From assembly GCF_001278035.1 (NCBI RefSeq), contig NZ_CP009452.1, positions 3,505,501-3,569,500 of the forward strand: DNA of 64,000 bases. The letters are read 5' to 3'. A program made the translations under genes and the position numbers. Of the stretch, positions 1 through 8,210 are shown piece by piece (within the stretch, counting starts at the first letter, position 1; every line of letters starts with the position of its first letter). The notes beneath the pieces were generated by a model. That model did no database searches. It had not been told where the DNA came from and saw only the letters and a program-made list of their open reading frames with translations. This DNA is from Sphingopyxis sp. 113P3 (GTDB lineage Bacteria > Pseudomonadota > Alphaproteobacteria > Sphingomonadales > Sphingomonadaceae).

Positions 1-316
1 TCAGGTTGCGATATCGGTAGAGGAATGGGCTGAAGGCGAAGCCCTGTCTGCGGTTTCGCTTGGCGGGGATGTTGGCGAAGCCTCCTTGTGCCGTGATTTG
101 CGCGCGAATGGCGTCGCTGTCATAGGCCTTGTCGGCGAGGAAGGTGCTGCCTTCCGGCACGGCGCCGAGCAGCGGATCGGCCTCTCTGCAATCGCTCGCC
201 TGCCCTTCGGACAAGTGCAGCTGGATCGGCAGACCCCGTCCATCGACCAGAGCGTGGATCTTGCTCGTCAAGCCGCCGCGGGAACGTCCCATGCAGCGAT
301 TTGGGTCCCCCTTTTT
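1..316 (-). CDS. IS5-family transposase, C-terminal part (orfB frame), cut by window edge
   Basis: This is the second reading frame of an IS5-type transposase, entered by a -1 frameshift from the frame upstream. Read on the minus strand it gives KKGDPNRCMGRSRGGLTSK, then LADKAYDSD, then PAKRNRRQGFAFSPFLYRYR. These are the usual landmarks of IS427-like IS5 transposases, and LADKAYD carries the second catalytic Asp. The frame is still open at position 1, so the last catalytic Glu and the left end of the element lie outside the window. No start codon is needed because translation arrives by frameshifting. Family identification is confident. The exact IS name is not determined. Confidence 0.8.
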
Positions 317-633
317 AGGGTCGCACCATGCTGATGGACCCGGATGGAGGAACTGTCGATCATCACCAGTTCGCCGTCGAAAGCCTGCGAGACCGCCGCC
401 AAAAGCCGATCCCACACACCCGCTTTGCGCCAGCGGACGAAGCGGTTGTAGCAGGTGGTGTGCGGACCATAGCGCTCGGGAATGTCAGCCCAGGGGCTGC
501 CGGTGCGAAACCGCCACAATATCCCGTTGATCACCCGGCGATAATCCACCCGCGGTACGCCGCGTGGCTTGTTGGGAAGCAGCGGCTCGATCACCGACCA
601 CTCGAAATCGGTCAGCTCAAAACGACGACGCAT
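268..633 (-). CDS. IS5-family transposase, N-terminal part (orfA frame)
   Basis: This frame encodes the N-terminal DUF4096-like part of an IS5 transposase. It begins MRRRFELTDFEWSVIEPLLP and contains WRFRTGSPWADIPERYGP, with the first catalytic Asp in MIDSSS near its end. I chose the ATG at 633 because it sits just after an AAGGAG ribosome site and because family members begin there. The frame ends at 268. At 307-317 the minus strand reads CTAAAAAGGGGG, where slipping back one base (CTA AAA to AAG GGG GAC) joins the C-terminal frame exactly. Programmed -1 frameshifting on an A-run is known in this IS group. An 8-bp hairpin lies over its ribosome site. Confidence 0.82.
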   Translation of the reverse strand: MRRRFELTDFEWSVIEPLLPNKPRGVPRVDYRRVINGILWRFRTGSPWADIPERYGPHTTCYNRFVRWRKAGVWDRLLAAVSQAFDGELVMIDSSSIRVHQHGATLKRGTQIAAWDVPAAA

Positions 634-636
634 CTG

Positions 637-659
637 CAAGGCTCCTTTCCCGAGCCTTG
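637..659 (-). promoter_or_regulatory. Hairpin over the ribosome site of the IS5 transposase
   Basis: CAAGGCTC (637-644) and GAGCCTTG (652-659) are perfect inverted repeats with a 7-base loop. On the minus strand the AAGGAG ribosome site straddles loop and stem, 3 bases before the ATG at 633. The fold would hide the site in read-through transcripts. That role is inferred. Confidence 0.5.
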
Positions 660-1245
660 AATCAATCACTGCCGCCTCGCGCAACTCAGTTTATGAGTTT
701 ACCGCCTAGCCACAGCCGATAGTCTTCTTAACGCGCTTCCAGCGTGCGGAATATGCTGTTGTTGTCCTCATCCTATACGGTTTGAGGGGGAAAGCCTTCC
801 CCTGCTGACAAGCCCCTGCGGGTCTCGCCAGACCCCTTCGAGCGGGGACACCCCGCAACGCCCCGATAGTGAGCGCGGGGATCTAGGGAGCGCACTCTGG
901 CGGCTGGCGCCGCGCAGGGGTCGCGCGTCATTTTCCCCAGCGCAGCACTCTCGCTCTGGCCGGAGGGCACGGCGACGGCTGGCCCACAGGCCCACAGGCC
1001 CGCGCGCACGCCGCCGCGCCGGCCGTCCGCCGCAAGGGTGCGTCGTTTGTGGCGCCGCGAGCGGCGCGGTGCTTGGGGCTCCGCCCCCGGCGCACTTCGG
1101 AACGTCTTCCGCCCAGCTTCCTCCGCTGCGCTCCGTGCAGCAGGTTCCCCGCGAAGCCGTCCCTCCGTTTGCACCCCCGGTCTCGCCGACGGGCAGGGTT
1201 TCAGCGCGGCGCTTCCCGCTGCGCGGAAACCCAAGGAGTAGGAAG
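660..1245. other. Non-coding GC-rich stretch upstream of parB-like gene
   Basis: I see no convincing gene here. Open frames on both strands have no family resemblance and no ribosome sites. The stretch holds the right end of the IS5 element (end not resolved, because the partner end is outside the window) and a very GC-rich leader that ends in an AAGGAG site at 1233-1238, serving the ATG at 1246. Confidence 0.5.
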
Positions 1246-2517
1246 ATGACCAAGACCGTTCAAATCGAAACCACCGCTGCCGAGCCTGTGTCGGGCATCG
1301 AGATTTTCGTGCCGCTGAACAAGCTCAAGAAGTCCCCCAAGAACGCCCGCAAGGTGCCGCATGGCGAGGCCGCCATCGAGGCGCTGGCCGCTTCCATCGA
1401 GCATAAGGGTCTGATCCAGAACCTTGTGATCGAGCCGGAAATGAAGGACGAGAAGCCGACCGGCGCCTATTTCGTCACCGCTGGCGAAGGTCGCAGGCTG
1501 GCCTATCTGTTGCGCGCCAAGCGCAGGCAGATCAGGAAGAACCACCCGGTTCGCTGCCGTCTCGACACCGAGAACGACCCGTCCGAGATCAGTCTGGACG
1601 AGAATGTGACCCGGACCCCGATGCACCCCGCCGATCAGTTCGAGCGGTTCCGCGAGCTTGCGGACGGCAACGGATGGGGCGCGGAGGAAATCGGCGCGCG
1701 GTTCGGCGTGTCGGGCGGCGTGGTGAAGCAGCGGCTTCGCCTTGGCGCTGTCAGTCCGAAGCTGTTGCAGGTCTATCGCGAGGACGGGCTGACCTTGGAT
1801 CAGCTTATGGCATTCGCCATCACCGAAGACCACGCCCGGCAAGAGCAGGTGTTCGAGAACCTGCATCACAACCGGGAGCCGTGGATCATTCGGCGCGACA
1901 TGACCGCCAACAACGTGCCCGCCGATGATCGCCGTGCGGTGTTCGTCGGGGCCGATGCCTATATCGAGGCGGGCGGCAACATCATCCGCGACCTGTTCAG
2001 TGAGGATCGAGGCGGTTTCTTCGAGGATGCGGGCTTGCTCGACATGCTTGCCGTCGAGAAGCTGCGCGAGATCGCGGACGGGGTGCAGGCCGAGGGGTGG
2101 AAGTGGGTTGAGGCCCATATCGACTATCCCCATGCTCACGGTATGCGGCGCTTCTATCCGCAGGCCGTGGACCTGTCCGACGAGGACGAGGCCCGGCTTG
2201 AGGCCCTGTCCACCGAGCATGACGAGCTTGCCGAAGGCTATTCGTCCTATGACGAAATGCCCGAGGACGTGGCGAAGAAGCTGGAAGCGGTGTCCGATGA
2301 GATCGACGCCATTTCGGCCAAGCGTTACGCCTACGATGCCAACGTGATCGCGCATGGCGGAGCGTTCGTGGTGCTTCATCGAGATGCGCCGCGAAATACT
2401 GCATCCCGCGCGGCGCGGCCGGTGTCGGCGCGGCGGCAGGCGGGCCGGCGACGATCGCCCCCCGTTCGACGGGCACGATCACCGGGCGCAGCACGAAGCC
2501 CGCCCCGAACCCGATGA
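1246..2517 (+). pseudogene. ParB/RepB-family partition-like protein, C-terminus lost
   Basis: The first 380 codons encode a ParB/Srx-fold protein as found on plasmids and integrative conjugative elements. Residues about 18-110 hold the nuclease-like ParB domain (VPLNKLKKSPKNARK, then TAGEGRRLAYLL). A DNA-binding helix-turn-helix follows (WGAEEIGARFGVSGGVVKQR), then an acidic C-terminal region. I start it at 1246 because AAGGAGT lies 8 bases upstream, and the longer upstream frame is GC-rich non-coding sequence. Homologous sequence stops at LHRD (2385). The last ~44 codons are low-complexity Ala/Arg sequence read antisense to a neighbouring gene. The family is normally several hundred residues longer, so this is a deletion product. 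Confidence 0.75.
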
Positions 2518-2560
2518 TGAGCGTGACCAGCACGATGATGAGTGTCTTTCCTTGCGTCAT
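2376..2560 (-). pseudogene. Short membrane-anchored protein of conjugation region, C-terminus lost
   Basis: It begins MTQGKTLIIVLVTLIIGFGA, a single N-terminal membrane segment, followed by a Pro/Ala-rich linker and RGMQYFAAHLDEA. Small anchored proteins of this shape sit beside trb genes in alphaproteobacterial conjugative elements, and TrbK-alt or EexN-like entry exclusion is a possible class. Sequence after LDEA is antisense to the truncated ParB-like gene, so about half the protein is missing. Its start overlaps the LysR stop codon (ATGA), showing that the two were co-transcribed. Function is not established. Confidence 0.45.
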
Positions 2561-3504
2561 GACGGCTCCTTTCCCGGTTGCTGAAACAGTGGTTGCGGCC
2601 CAGGCACGGACGGCATCGAATAGCGGGCGGTGACGAACTCAAGAAAACGGCGCAGCACCGGATTTTCATTGTCCTCGCGCCAATAGCCCGAGAAGCCGAT
2701 CCGCGTGTGCCCGTTGGTCTCGTGGACCTCGCGGAAGACCACGCCGGGGACGTGGATGCCGAGCGCCGATTCCGCGACGATCGAGATGTGCCCGCCGAGC
2801 GCGATGACGCTCAGCACGGTATCCCGCCTGATGTCGTCCATGTCGATCTCCGGCGAGTAGCCCGGCATCCCGAGCTTGCCCAGGAGCATGTTGCGCGTCT
2901 CGGGACCGGGATCTTGCTCGGTGAGCAAGAACCGCTCGCCGGTCAGGTCCGTCCAGTGGATGCGTTCGCGCGTCGCGAGCGCGTGCGTTTCCGGCATCGC
3001 CACCAGGATGCGCTCGCTCCAGAAGGAGCGGCTCATCAGCCCTGGATGCGGCGCCTCGCCGATCATGATGGCGATGTTGAGCAGCCCGTTCTCGATCCCG
3101 GCCAGCAGCATCTCGCGGTCGCGCTCGAACCCGCGCAGCTTCACCTCGGGATGGCGCGCGCCGAACTCGCTCAGGGTCGCGCGCAGGTTGCCGGCCGAGA
3201 AGGACGTATAGAAGCCCACCGCCAGCTTGCCGGCATGGCCGTTGGTCGTGGCGCTGACCCAGGCGTCCAGCTCGTCCCACTCCTTCATGATCCGCTTGGC
3301 GACCCGCAGATAGGTCGCCCCGTCTGCCGTCAGGGTGGCGCCGCGCGTCTTGCGGTCGAACAGCGCCATCCCCAGCCGCTTCTCGGTTTCGAGGATGTAG
3401 CGGCTCAGCGTCGGCTGCTTGATGTTGAGGTTGCGCGCCGCTCGACTGAAGCTACCCGCCTCAGCCGCCGCAATCAGGTAGCGGAGTTGGCGCAGCTCGA
3501 TCAT
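2557..3504 (-). CDS. LysR-family transcriptional regulator
   Basis: A complete 315-residue LysR regulator. The N-terminal winged helix-turn-helix is clear (MIELRQLRYL, then AAEAGSFSRAARNLNIKQPT). It is followed by a type 2 periplasmic-binding-like co-inducer domain running to about residue 300. A start three codons upstream (3513) is also possible, and neither start has a good ribosome site. It shares an ATGA overlap with the truncated membrane protein downstream. LysR regulators near trb genes are common in ICEs, so it is probably part of the conjugative element remnant and not of the stress cluster that follows. The ligand is unknown. Confidence 0.85.
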   Translation of the reverse strand: MIELRQLRYLIAAAEAGSFSRAARNLNIKQPTLSRYILETEKRLGMALFDRKTRGATLTADGATYLRVAKRIMKEWDELDAWVSATTNGHAGKLAVGFYTSFSAGNLRATLSEFGARHPEVKLRGFERDREMLLAGIENGLLNIAIMIGEAPHPGLMSRSFWSERILVAMPETHALATRERIHWTDLTGERFLLTEQDPGPETRNMLLGKLGMPGYSPEIDMDDIRRDTVLSVIALGGHISIVAESALGIHVPGVVFREVHETNGHTRIGFSGYWREDNENPVLRRFLEFVTARYSMPSVPGPQPLFQQPGKEPS

Positions 3505-3559
3505 AGACGGCATCCGCTGCTAGACATCGTAAGCGGGCTGTAGGTTCCATCTATCGATC

Positions 3560-3910
3560 TCAGGTTCGATCCCCATCGAATTGGTCGAAGGCTTCGACGG
3601 TCTGCGCGGCATACATGAGGCTGGGACCGGCGCCCATGTAGAGGGCCATCCCCATCGTCTCCATGACCTCGTTGCGGGTTGCGCCTTTCTTGACGGCCGC
3701 TTTGGCATGGAAGGCCACGCAGCCATCGCAGCGGATCGCCACCGAGATGGCAAGCGCGATCAGCTCCTTGGTCTTCACATCGAGCGCGCCGGCGTTGGTC
3801 GCCGCCTCTGCCAGCGCGGAAAAGGCCGTCATCACTTCGGGGGTGCCGAGCCGCACTTCCTTGATGGCGCCGTTCAGTTCGGCGGCCATCTGGGGCCAAT
3901 CCTTGTGCAT
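3560..3910 (-). CDS. Carboxymuconolactone decarboxylase / AhpD-like protein
   Basis: A 116-residue all-helical AhpD-like protein. It carries the CxxC...H redox signature at Cys61, Cys64 and His68 (CDGCVAFH), preceded by KTKELIALAI, the usual helix before it. Family members with this motif reduce peroxides or act as alkylhydroperoxidase partners, so a thiol redox role is likely. The physiological reductant is not evident. It lies 20 bases downstream of the TolC gene on the same strand and is probably the last gene of the minus-strand operon SQR-DUF2892-TolC-AhpD. Length and motif look intact. Confidence 0.85.
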   Translation of the reverse strand: MHKDWPQMAAELNGAIKEVRLGTPEVMTAFSALAEAATNAGALDVKTKELIALAISVAIRCDGCVAFHAKAAVKKGATRNEVMETMGMALYMGAGPSLMYAAQTVEAFDQFDGDRT

Positions 3911-3930
3911 AGTGTCTCCCGTGTGAAAAT

Positions 3931-5196
3931 TCAGCGCCCGAGGAGGGCGAGCAGCCGGTAGGCTGCAACGATGCGATCGCCTTGCGCCCGTGCCTCGCTC
4001 ACGGCGGCCGCGGTGGCTTCGCGTTCGGCATCGAGCAGATCGAGTTGAGGCTTCATGCCAACGCGGACCTCGTGGCGAACGCTGTCCCGTGCCTGCGCAG
4101 CGGCAAGGGCTTGTTGCCTAGCGGCGGTTTCGACCCGCACCGCGGATCGAACGCCCTGAAAGGCGCTGATAGTCTGTTCATCGACGGCGGACCGCGCCGC
4201 GCGCACGCGGGCATCGGCAGCTCTAACTGCGCTGTCGGTTTCGGTGATCTTGGCCGAGACGCGCCCACCGGAGAATAATTGCCAGCGCGCGCGCACGCCG
4301 ATCGTGGCGCCGTCGGCACGATAGTCGGGGAAGAACTGGTCGCGGATCGTGGAGCCTTCCGCGAATGCCCCGACCGTGGGCAAGCGTTCCGCTCGCGCGC
4401 CCCTCGCGCCAGCGCGGGCGGCCTCCAATGCGGCTTCCGCCTGGGCGAGAGCAGGGTTGTGTGCCCGCGCAATGTCTAGCGCTTCATCGAGCGATCCCGG
4501 CATGGCCGGGTTTGCCGGAAGGGGCTGCAAATCCTGCGGCGCAAGGCCGGTCAGATTGGTGAACCGCGCATCGGCCGAGACGGCAACGCCGCGCGCCGCT
4601 TCAAGCGCGGCCTGGGCTTCGGCAAGACGGGCCGCGGCCTGGGCGACATCGGTGCTGGGGCTTTCCCCGGCCTTGAAGCGAAGTCGAGCCTGGCGCTGGA
4701 TCTCCTCCATCTGGCCGACCATCTGTTCGTAGAGCGCGACCATGCGGTGCGTGGTCAGCACGTCGCCATAGGCCTGGACCGTCGCGACGACGATTTGGCT
4801 GCGCGTCATGCTTTCGCCCGCGTGCGCGGCCTCGCTCCCGGCTTTCGCCTGCGCGATCCCGGCGCTGATCCTGCCGCCCATGAACAAAGGTTGCTCGATG
4901 GTGAGCTGCGCGGCGCGGGGAGTGACGTTCGCAGCCGGAAGCCCGAAATAGCCCTGCGGATCGAGGCGGCCATAGCCGATCGTCCCGCTCAGCGTGGCGC
5001 TGGGGAGGCCCTGGCCTCTGGCTTCCTTGATCCGGGCATCGGCGGCATCGGCGTCCGCGCGCGCCGCTTCGATTTCGGGCGCATGGATCATAGCGGCCGC
5101 GATCGCCTCTTCCAGCGTCGTCGCCTGCGCCGGCATGGCGACGCTCGCGAGCAGGCAGGCCAAGAGGGGGAGGGGGATCGACCGCTTGCGGATCAT
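3931..5196 (-). CDS. TolC-family outer membrane efflux protein
   Basis: A 421-residue outer membrane factor of the TolC/NodT type. Residues 1-25 are a signal peptide (MIRKRSIPLPLLACLLASVA...AQA). Two long coiled-coil halves follow, rich in Ala, Glu and Arg, and the motif QLFSGGR marks the second repeat. I start at 5196 because this ATG overlaps the stop of the DUF2892 gene (ATGA). The upstream open frame reads antisense-like Arg/Ser sequence. It is transcribed away from the RND pump genes at 7137-11425, but the two probably form one tripartite pump, with this protein as its exit duct. The substrate is unknown. Confidence 0.85.
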   Translation of the reverse strand: MIRKRSIPLPLLACLLASVAMPAQATTLEEAIAAAMIHAPEIEAARADADAADARIKEARGQGLPSATLSGTIGYGRLDPQGYFGLPAANVTPRAAQLTIEQPLFMGGRISAGIAQAKAGSEAAHAGESMTRSQIVVATVQAYGDVLTTHRMVALYEQMVGQMEEIQRQARLRFKAGESPSTDVAQAAARLAEAQAALEAARGVAVSADARFTNLTGLAPQDLQPLPANPAMPGSLDEALDIARAHNPALAQAEAALEAARAGARGARAERLPTVGAFAEGSTIRDQFFPDYRADGATIGVRARWQLFSGGRVSAKITETDSAVRAADARVRAARSAVDEQTISAFQGVRSAVRVETAARQQALAAAQARDSVRHEVRVGMKPQLDLLDAEREATAAAVSEARAQGDRIVAAYRLLALLGR

Positions 5197-5396
5197 TTGA
5201 AGGCGGTCCCCGGACGGACGCCCAGCGCCTTGAATACCATCGCGGCGGGGCAGAAGCCGGTGAAGCTGGCCTGGATCATGTTGAGGCCGGCGAAAGCCGT
5301 CAGCGCTATCCACCACGGATGCACGGTGAGCGACAGGACCACGCCCAGCAACACGACACATCCGGCGAACGCCATCACGGCACGATCGAGAGTCAT
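5193..5396 (-). CDS. DUF2892 (YgaP transmembrane-like) inner membrane protein
   Basis: A 67-residue protein with two membrane helices (about residues 5-25 and 29-50), beginning MTLDRAVMAFAGCVVLLGVV and containing NMIQASFTGFCPAA. This is the DUF2892 fold, which in E. coli YgaP is fused to a rhodanese domain. Here the rhodanese is a separate gene, divergently placed at 6783, with SQR between the two. The conserved Cys in GFCPAA may carry sulfur. It overlaps the TolC start by 4 bases and so belongs to the same operon. A sulfur-related role is inferred from family and context. Confidence 0.75.
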   Translation of the reverse strand: MTLDRAVMAFAGCVVLLGVVLSLTVHPWWIALTAFAGLNMIQASFTGFCPAAMVFKALGVRPGTAFK

Positions 5397-5422
5397 CTTT
5401 GCACTCCTTCGCTAAATGACGA

Positions 5423-6700
5423 TCAGAAACGCAGCTTGCGGATGCCCATGACGTGCATCGCCAGCTTCTCGTAGAAAGGCTCGCTCTCGCCCTTGCGGAC
5501 TTTGCGCAGGAAATATTTCTCGAAGCCGATCTTAGCCAAATGGACCCACTTGCCGCTGGATGCCCAATTGACGTTGCGCGGCGGAATCTGGGGCTGGGCG
5601 ACGAAAGCCACGCCGCCATCGCCGAAGTCGGCAAGGCAAACCGCGTTCCATGTCGCTTCGGCGGTCGGCTCCCTGCCTTCGAGGATCAAAGCAAGGTTGG
5701 CGGCGATCGCCGTCACCATGGATTCGATCATGAAGCCGGTCTTGGGCACGCCCACCGGCACCGGGGTCGGTCCGGTCGGCGGAATGGCGACGCAAACACC
5801 GAGCGCGAAGATTTCCGGAAAGGCCGGATTGCGCTGGTGCTTGTCGATGATGATGAAGCCGCGGGGATTGGTCAGCCCCTCGATATTGCTGACCGCCGGA
5901 ACACCGCGGAAGGCCGGGAGCATCATCGAATAGCCGAACGGCAGGTCATACGCCTTCTTGACCGAGCCGTCATCGTTCACTTCCTCGACGTGCATGACGC
6001 CGGCGTCGACCTTGGCGACGCGCGCATTGGTGATCCATTTGATATGACGGTCGCGCAGCTCGCTCTCGAGCAGCGACTTGGTGTCGCCGACGCCATCGAG
6101 GCCGAGATGTCCGATATAGGGTTCGGCGGTGACGAAGGTCATCGGCACCTTGTCGCGGATCTTGCGGCGGCGCAGTTCGGTGTCGAGGATCAGCGCGAAT
6201 TCATAGGCGGGGCCGTAGCAGGACGCGCCCTGGACCGCGCCGACGACGATCGGGCCGGGATTTTCAACGAAGGCGTCGAAGGCATCGGCCGCGTCGGCGG
6301 CATGGGCGGTCTGGCAGACCGAGACGGTATGGCCTTGTGGTCCCAGGCCTTCGATCTCGTCGAACGCCAGATCGGGGCCGGTCGCGATTACAAGATAATC
6401 GTAAGTGATTGATGTTCCGTCATTGAGTTCGAGTCGCTTTTCGCTCGCATGGAGTCGCTTGGCGCCGACCGAGGTAAAGCCGATCTTCTTTTTCGCGAAC
6501 ACCGGGGGAAGGTGGACCTGGATCGCTTCCGGCTCGCGCCAGCGCACCGCGACCCACGGGTTGGAGGGGATGAAGCTATAGGTATCCGTGTCGGATACGG
6601 TCATCACGTCCGCGCGGCCTTTGACGGCGGCCTTGATCTCATAGGAGGCGATCGTGCCTCCCAGACCTGCGCCCAATACCACAATCAACGGCTTGTCCAT
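5423..6700 (-). CDS. sqr: Sulfide:quinone oxidoreductase-type flavoprotein
   Basis: A 425-residue FAD-dependent disulfide-family oxidoreductase that oxidises sulfide and passes electrons to quinone. The N-terminal dinucleotide fold shows GAGLGG at 10-15, and DYLVIATGP at about 101-109 is the second nucleotide motif. Cysteines sit at 129, 161 and 355, matching the spacing of the three catalytic cysteines of the Acidithiobacillus enzyme (128, 160, 356). A further Cys lies at 303. I start at 6700 because GGAAGGA lies just upstream. A start nine codons earlier is possible. It is divergent from the rhodanese gene across an 82-base gap that holds a palindrome. It probably sits on the inner membrane face. 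Confidence 0.85.
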   Translation of the reverse strand: MDKPLIVVLGAGLGGTIASYEIKAAVKGRADVMTVSDTDTYSFIPSNPWVAVRWREPEAIQVHLPPVFAKKKIGFTSVGAKRLHASEKRLELNDGTSITYDYLVIATGPDLAFDEIEGLGPQGHTVSVCQTAHAADAADAFDAFVENPGPIVVGAVQGASCYGPAYEFALILDTELRRRKIRDKVPMTFVTAEPYIGHLGLDGVGDTKSLLESELRDRHIKWITNARVAKVDAGVMHVEEVNDDGSVKKAYDLPFGYSMMLPAFRGVPAVSNIEGLTNPRGFIIIDKHQRNPAFPEIFALGVCVAIPPTGPTPVPVGVPKTGFMIESMVTAIAANLALILEGREPTAEATWNAVCLADFGDGGVAFVAQPQIPPRNVNWASSGKWVHLAKIGFEKYFLRKVRKGESEPFYEKLAMHVMGIRKLRF

Positions 6701-6733
6701 CTGCGATCCTTCCTCATTCAATGACATTGACTA

Positions 6734-6755
6734 ATATAATCATTACACGTTATAT
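6734..6755. promoter_or_regulatory. Inverted repeat between divergent sqr and rhodanese operons
   Basis: ATATAA (6734-6739) and TTATAT (6750-6755) form a perfect 6-bp inverted repeat with a 10-base spacer, in an AT-rich gap between divergent genes. Size and symmetry suit an ArsR-family operator. The likely binder is the Cys-rich ArsR regulator at 11422, whose relatives SqrR and BigR control sqr genes. Binding is inferred. Confidence 0.5.
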
Positions 6756-6782
6756 GCAATCTACAAACTGAAAGAGGCAACC

Positions 6783-7121
6783 ATGTTCGGATTCAAGAAA
6801 CGTGATGCTCACCGCGAGATCGGCCCCGCCGAGCTGGACGCCATGCTGAAGGACGGCAAAGCGCTGCTGATCGACGTGCGCGAGGCCGGCGAGTTTGCGA
6901 CCGGCCACATCGCAGGCGCAGTAAACATGCCGCTGTCGGGCTTTTCACCTCGTAACATCCCTGATCCCGAAGGCCGGACGGTCGTGCTGCAATGCGCGGG
7001 CGGGCGGCGTTCCGGACAAGCGCTTGACCAGTGCGTGCAGGCCCAGAGCGCGATCGACACGCATCTCGCTGGCGGCATCGGCGCATGGAAAGACGCCGGT
7101 TTGCCGGTGGTTGGCGGCTAA
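6783..7121 (+). CDS. Single-domain rhodanese (sulfurtransferase)
   Basis: A 112-residue cytoplasmic rhodanese. LLIDVREAGEFATGHIAGA at about 28-46 is the CH2A-type region, and the active-site loop CAGGRRS begins at Cys71, which would carry the persulfide. It lacks a signal peptide. An AGAGG site lies a few bases upstream of the ATG. It is the first gene of a plus-strand operon running to 13127 and is divergent from sqr. This suggests that it moves the sulfane sulfur made by SQR to an acceptor thiol. The domain length is standard and nothing is missing. Confidence 0.88.
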   Translation: MFGFKKRDAHREIGPAELDAMLKDGKALLIDVREAGEFATGHIAGAVNMPLSGFSPRNIPDPEGRTVVLQCAGGRRSGQALDQCVQAQSAIDTHLAGGIGAWKDAGLPVVGG

Positions 7122-7136
7122 GCGCGGAAGAGGGGA

Positions 7137-8210
7137 ATGAGCGGCATGATGAGCGGCAGGGGCAAGTGGCTCTGGTTGGCAAGCGCCGCGCTGGCGCTGT
7201 CGGCGTGCGGTAGCAAGCCGGAGCAGGAACAGGCGTCGGCGACATTGCCCGCAGGCGACATGGTGCGACTCGTCCCCAAGGAGATCGCGGACATGAAGGC
7301 GGTTGGCGCGGAGATCGCCACCCGCGACCAGGCCGAAGTCCTCGCCCGCATCCCCGGCATATTGACCTCCCTTTCGGTGCGCGCCGGAGACACGGTGCAG
7401 AAGGGCCAGCGCATCGGCATGATCGTCGACTCGCGGCTTGGCTACCAGACGAGCGCCTACGGTGCGCAGGCCGCCGCTGCTCAGGCCGAAGCCGCGCGAG
7501 CCAATGCGGACCTCGCGCGCATCCGCGACCTCTACAACAACGGCGTTTATGCCAAAGCGCGTCTGGATCAGGCCGTCGCCGCCGCACGCGCGGCCGACGC
7601 GCAGGTTGCCGCCGCGCGCGCGCAGCAGGGCGCGAGCGCCAGCGTCGCGGGGCAAGGGGCGGTGATCGCCCCGGCAAGCGGGAGGGTCTTGCGCGCGGAT
7701 ATTCCCGCAGGCGCGCCGGTCGCGCCGGGCATGTCGATCGCGACCGTCACCGCAGGCCCCCCGGTCCTGCGCCTGATGCTGCCGGAATCGGTCGCGGGGC
7801 AGGTTCGCCCCGGCGCGCGCGTGATCGTCAACGACACAGCCTTGGATAGTGCAGGGGTGCCTTCTGGGTCGCACCAGGGCAGCGTGACGCAGGTCTATCC
7901 TGCGATCACCGGGGGCCAGGTTCGCGTCGATGCGACGCTGCCTGGCCTCTCAACCCAATTTGTCGGCCGCCGCGTGAGCGCGTCGGTCGAGATCGGCACG
8001 CGCAAGGCGCTGGTGGTGCCGCGCACGTTCGTCACGACAAGCTACGGGATAGATCAGGTCCAGGTGGTGAGCGAAGGCAAGCGGCTCAGCATGGTGCCGG
8101 TGCAGATCGCGCCGACCGCTGACCCCGCCATGGTCGAGATTTTGAGCGGCGTGTCTGCCGGCGACACGCTGTTTGCCCCCGGTAAGCCTGCCAAGGCTGC
8201 GCGCCCATGA
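7137..8210 (+). CDS. RND efflux periplasmic adaptor (membrane fusion lipoprotein)
   Basis: A 357-residue adaptor subunit of a tripartite pump. Residues 1-23 are a lipoprotein signal ending in the lipobox LSAC (Cys24), so it is anchored to the inner membrane facing the periplasm. It has a barrel-sandwich half-motif around VLARIPGILTSLSVRAGDTV, a helical hairpin rich in Ala/Gln (about 105-170), the second lipoyl half (VIAPASGRVL) and C-terminal beta domains. GAGGGG lies 4 bases before the ATG. Its stop overlaps the start of the RND permease (ATGA). The substrate cannot be read from the sequence. Confidence 0.9.
   Translation: MSGMMSGRGKWLWLASAALALSACGSKPEQEQASATLPAGDMVRLVPKEIADMKAVGAEIATRDQAEVLARIPGILTSLSVRAGDTVQKGQRIGMIVDSRLGYQTSAYGAQAAAAQAEAARANADLARIRDLYNNGVYAKARLDQAVAAARAADAQVAAARAQQGASASVAGQGAVIAPASGRVLRADIPAGAPVAPGMSIATVTAGPPVLRLMLPESVAGQVRPGARVIVNDTALDSAGVPSGSHQGSVTQVYPAITGGQVRVDATLPGLSTQFVGRRVSASVEIGTRKALVVPRTFVTTSYGIDQVQVVSEGKRLSMVPVQIAPTADPAMVEILSGVSAGDTLFAPGKPAKAARP

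Noticed and set aside
768..1253. Overlapping minus-strand frames upstream of the ParB-like gene
   Set aside because: Low-complexity Arg/Gly/Ala products, no ribosome site and no family likeness.
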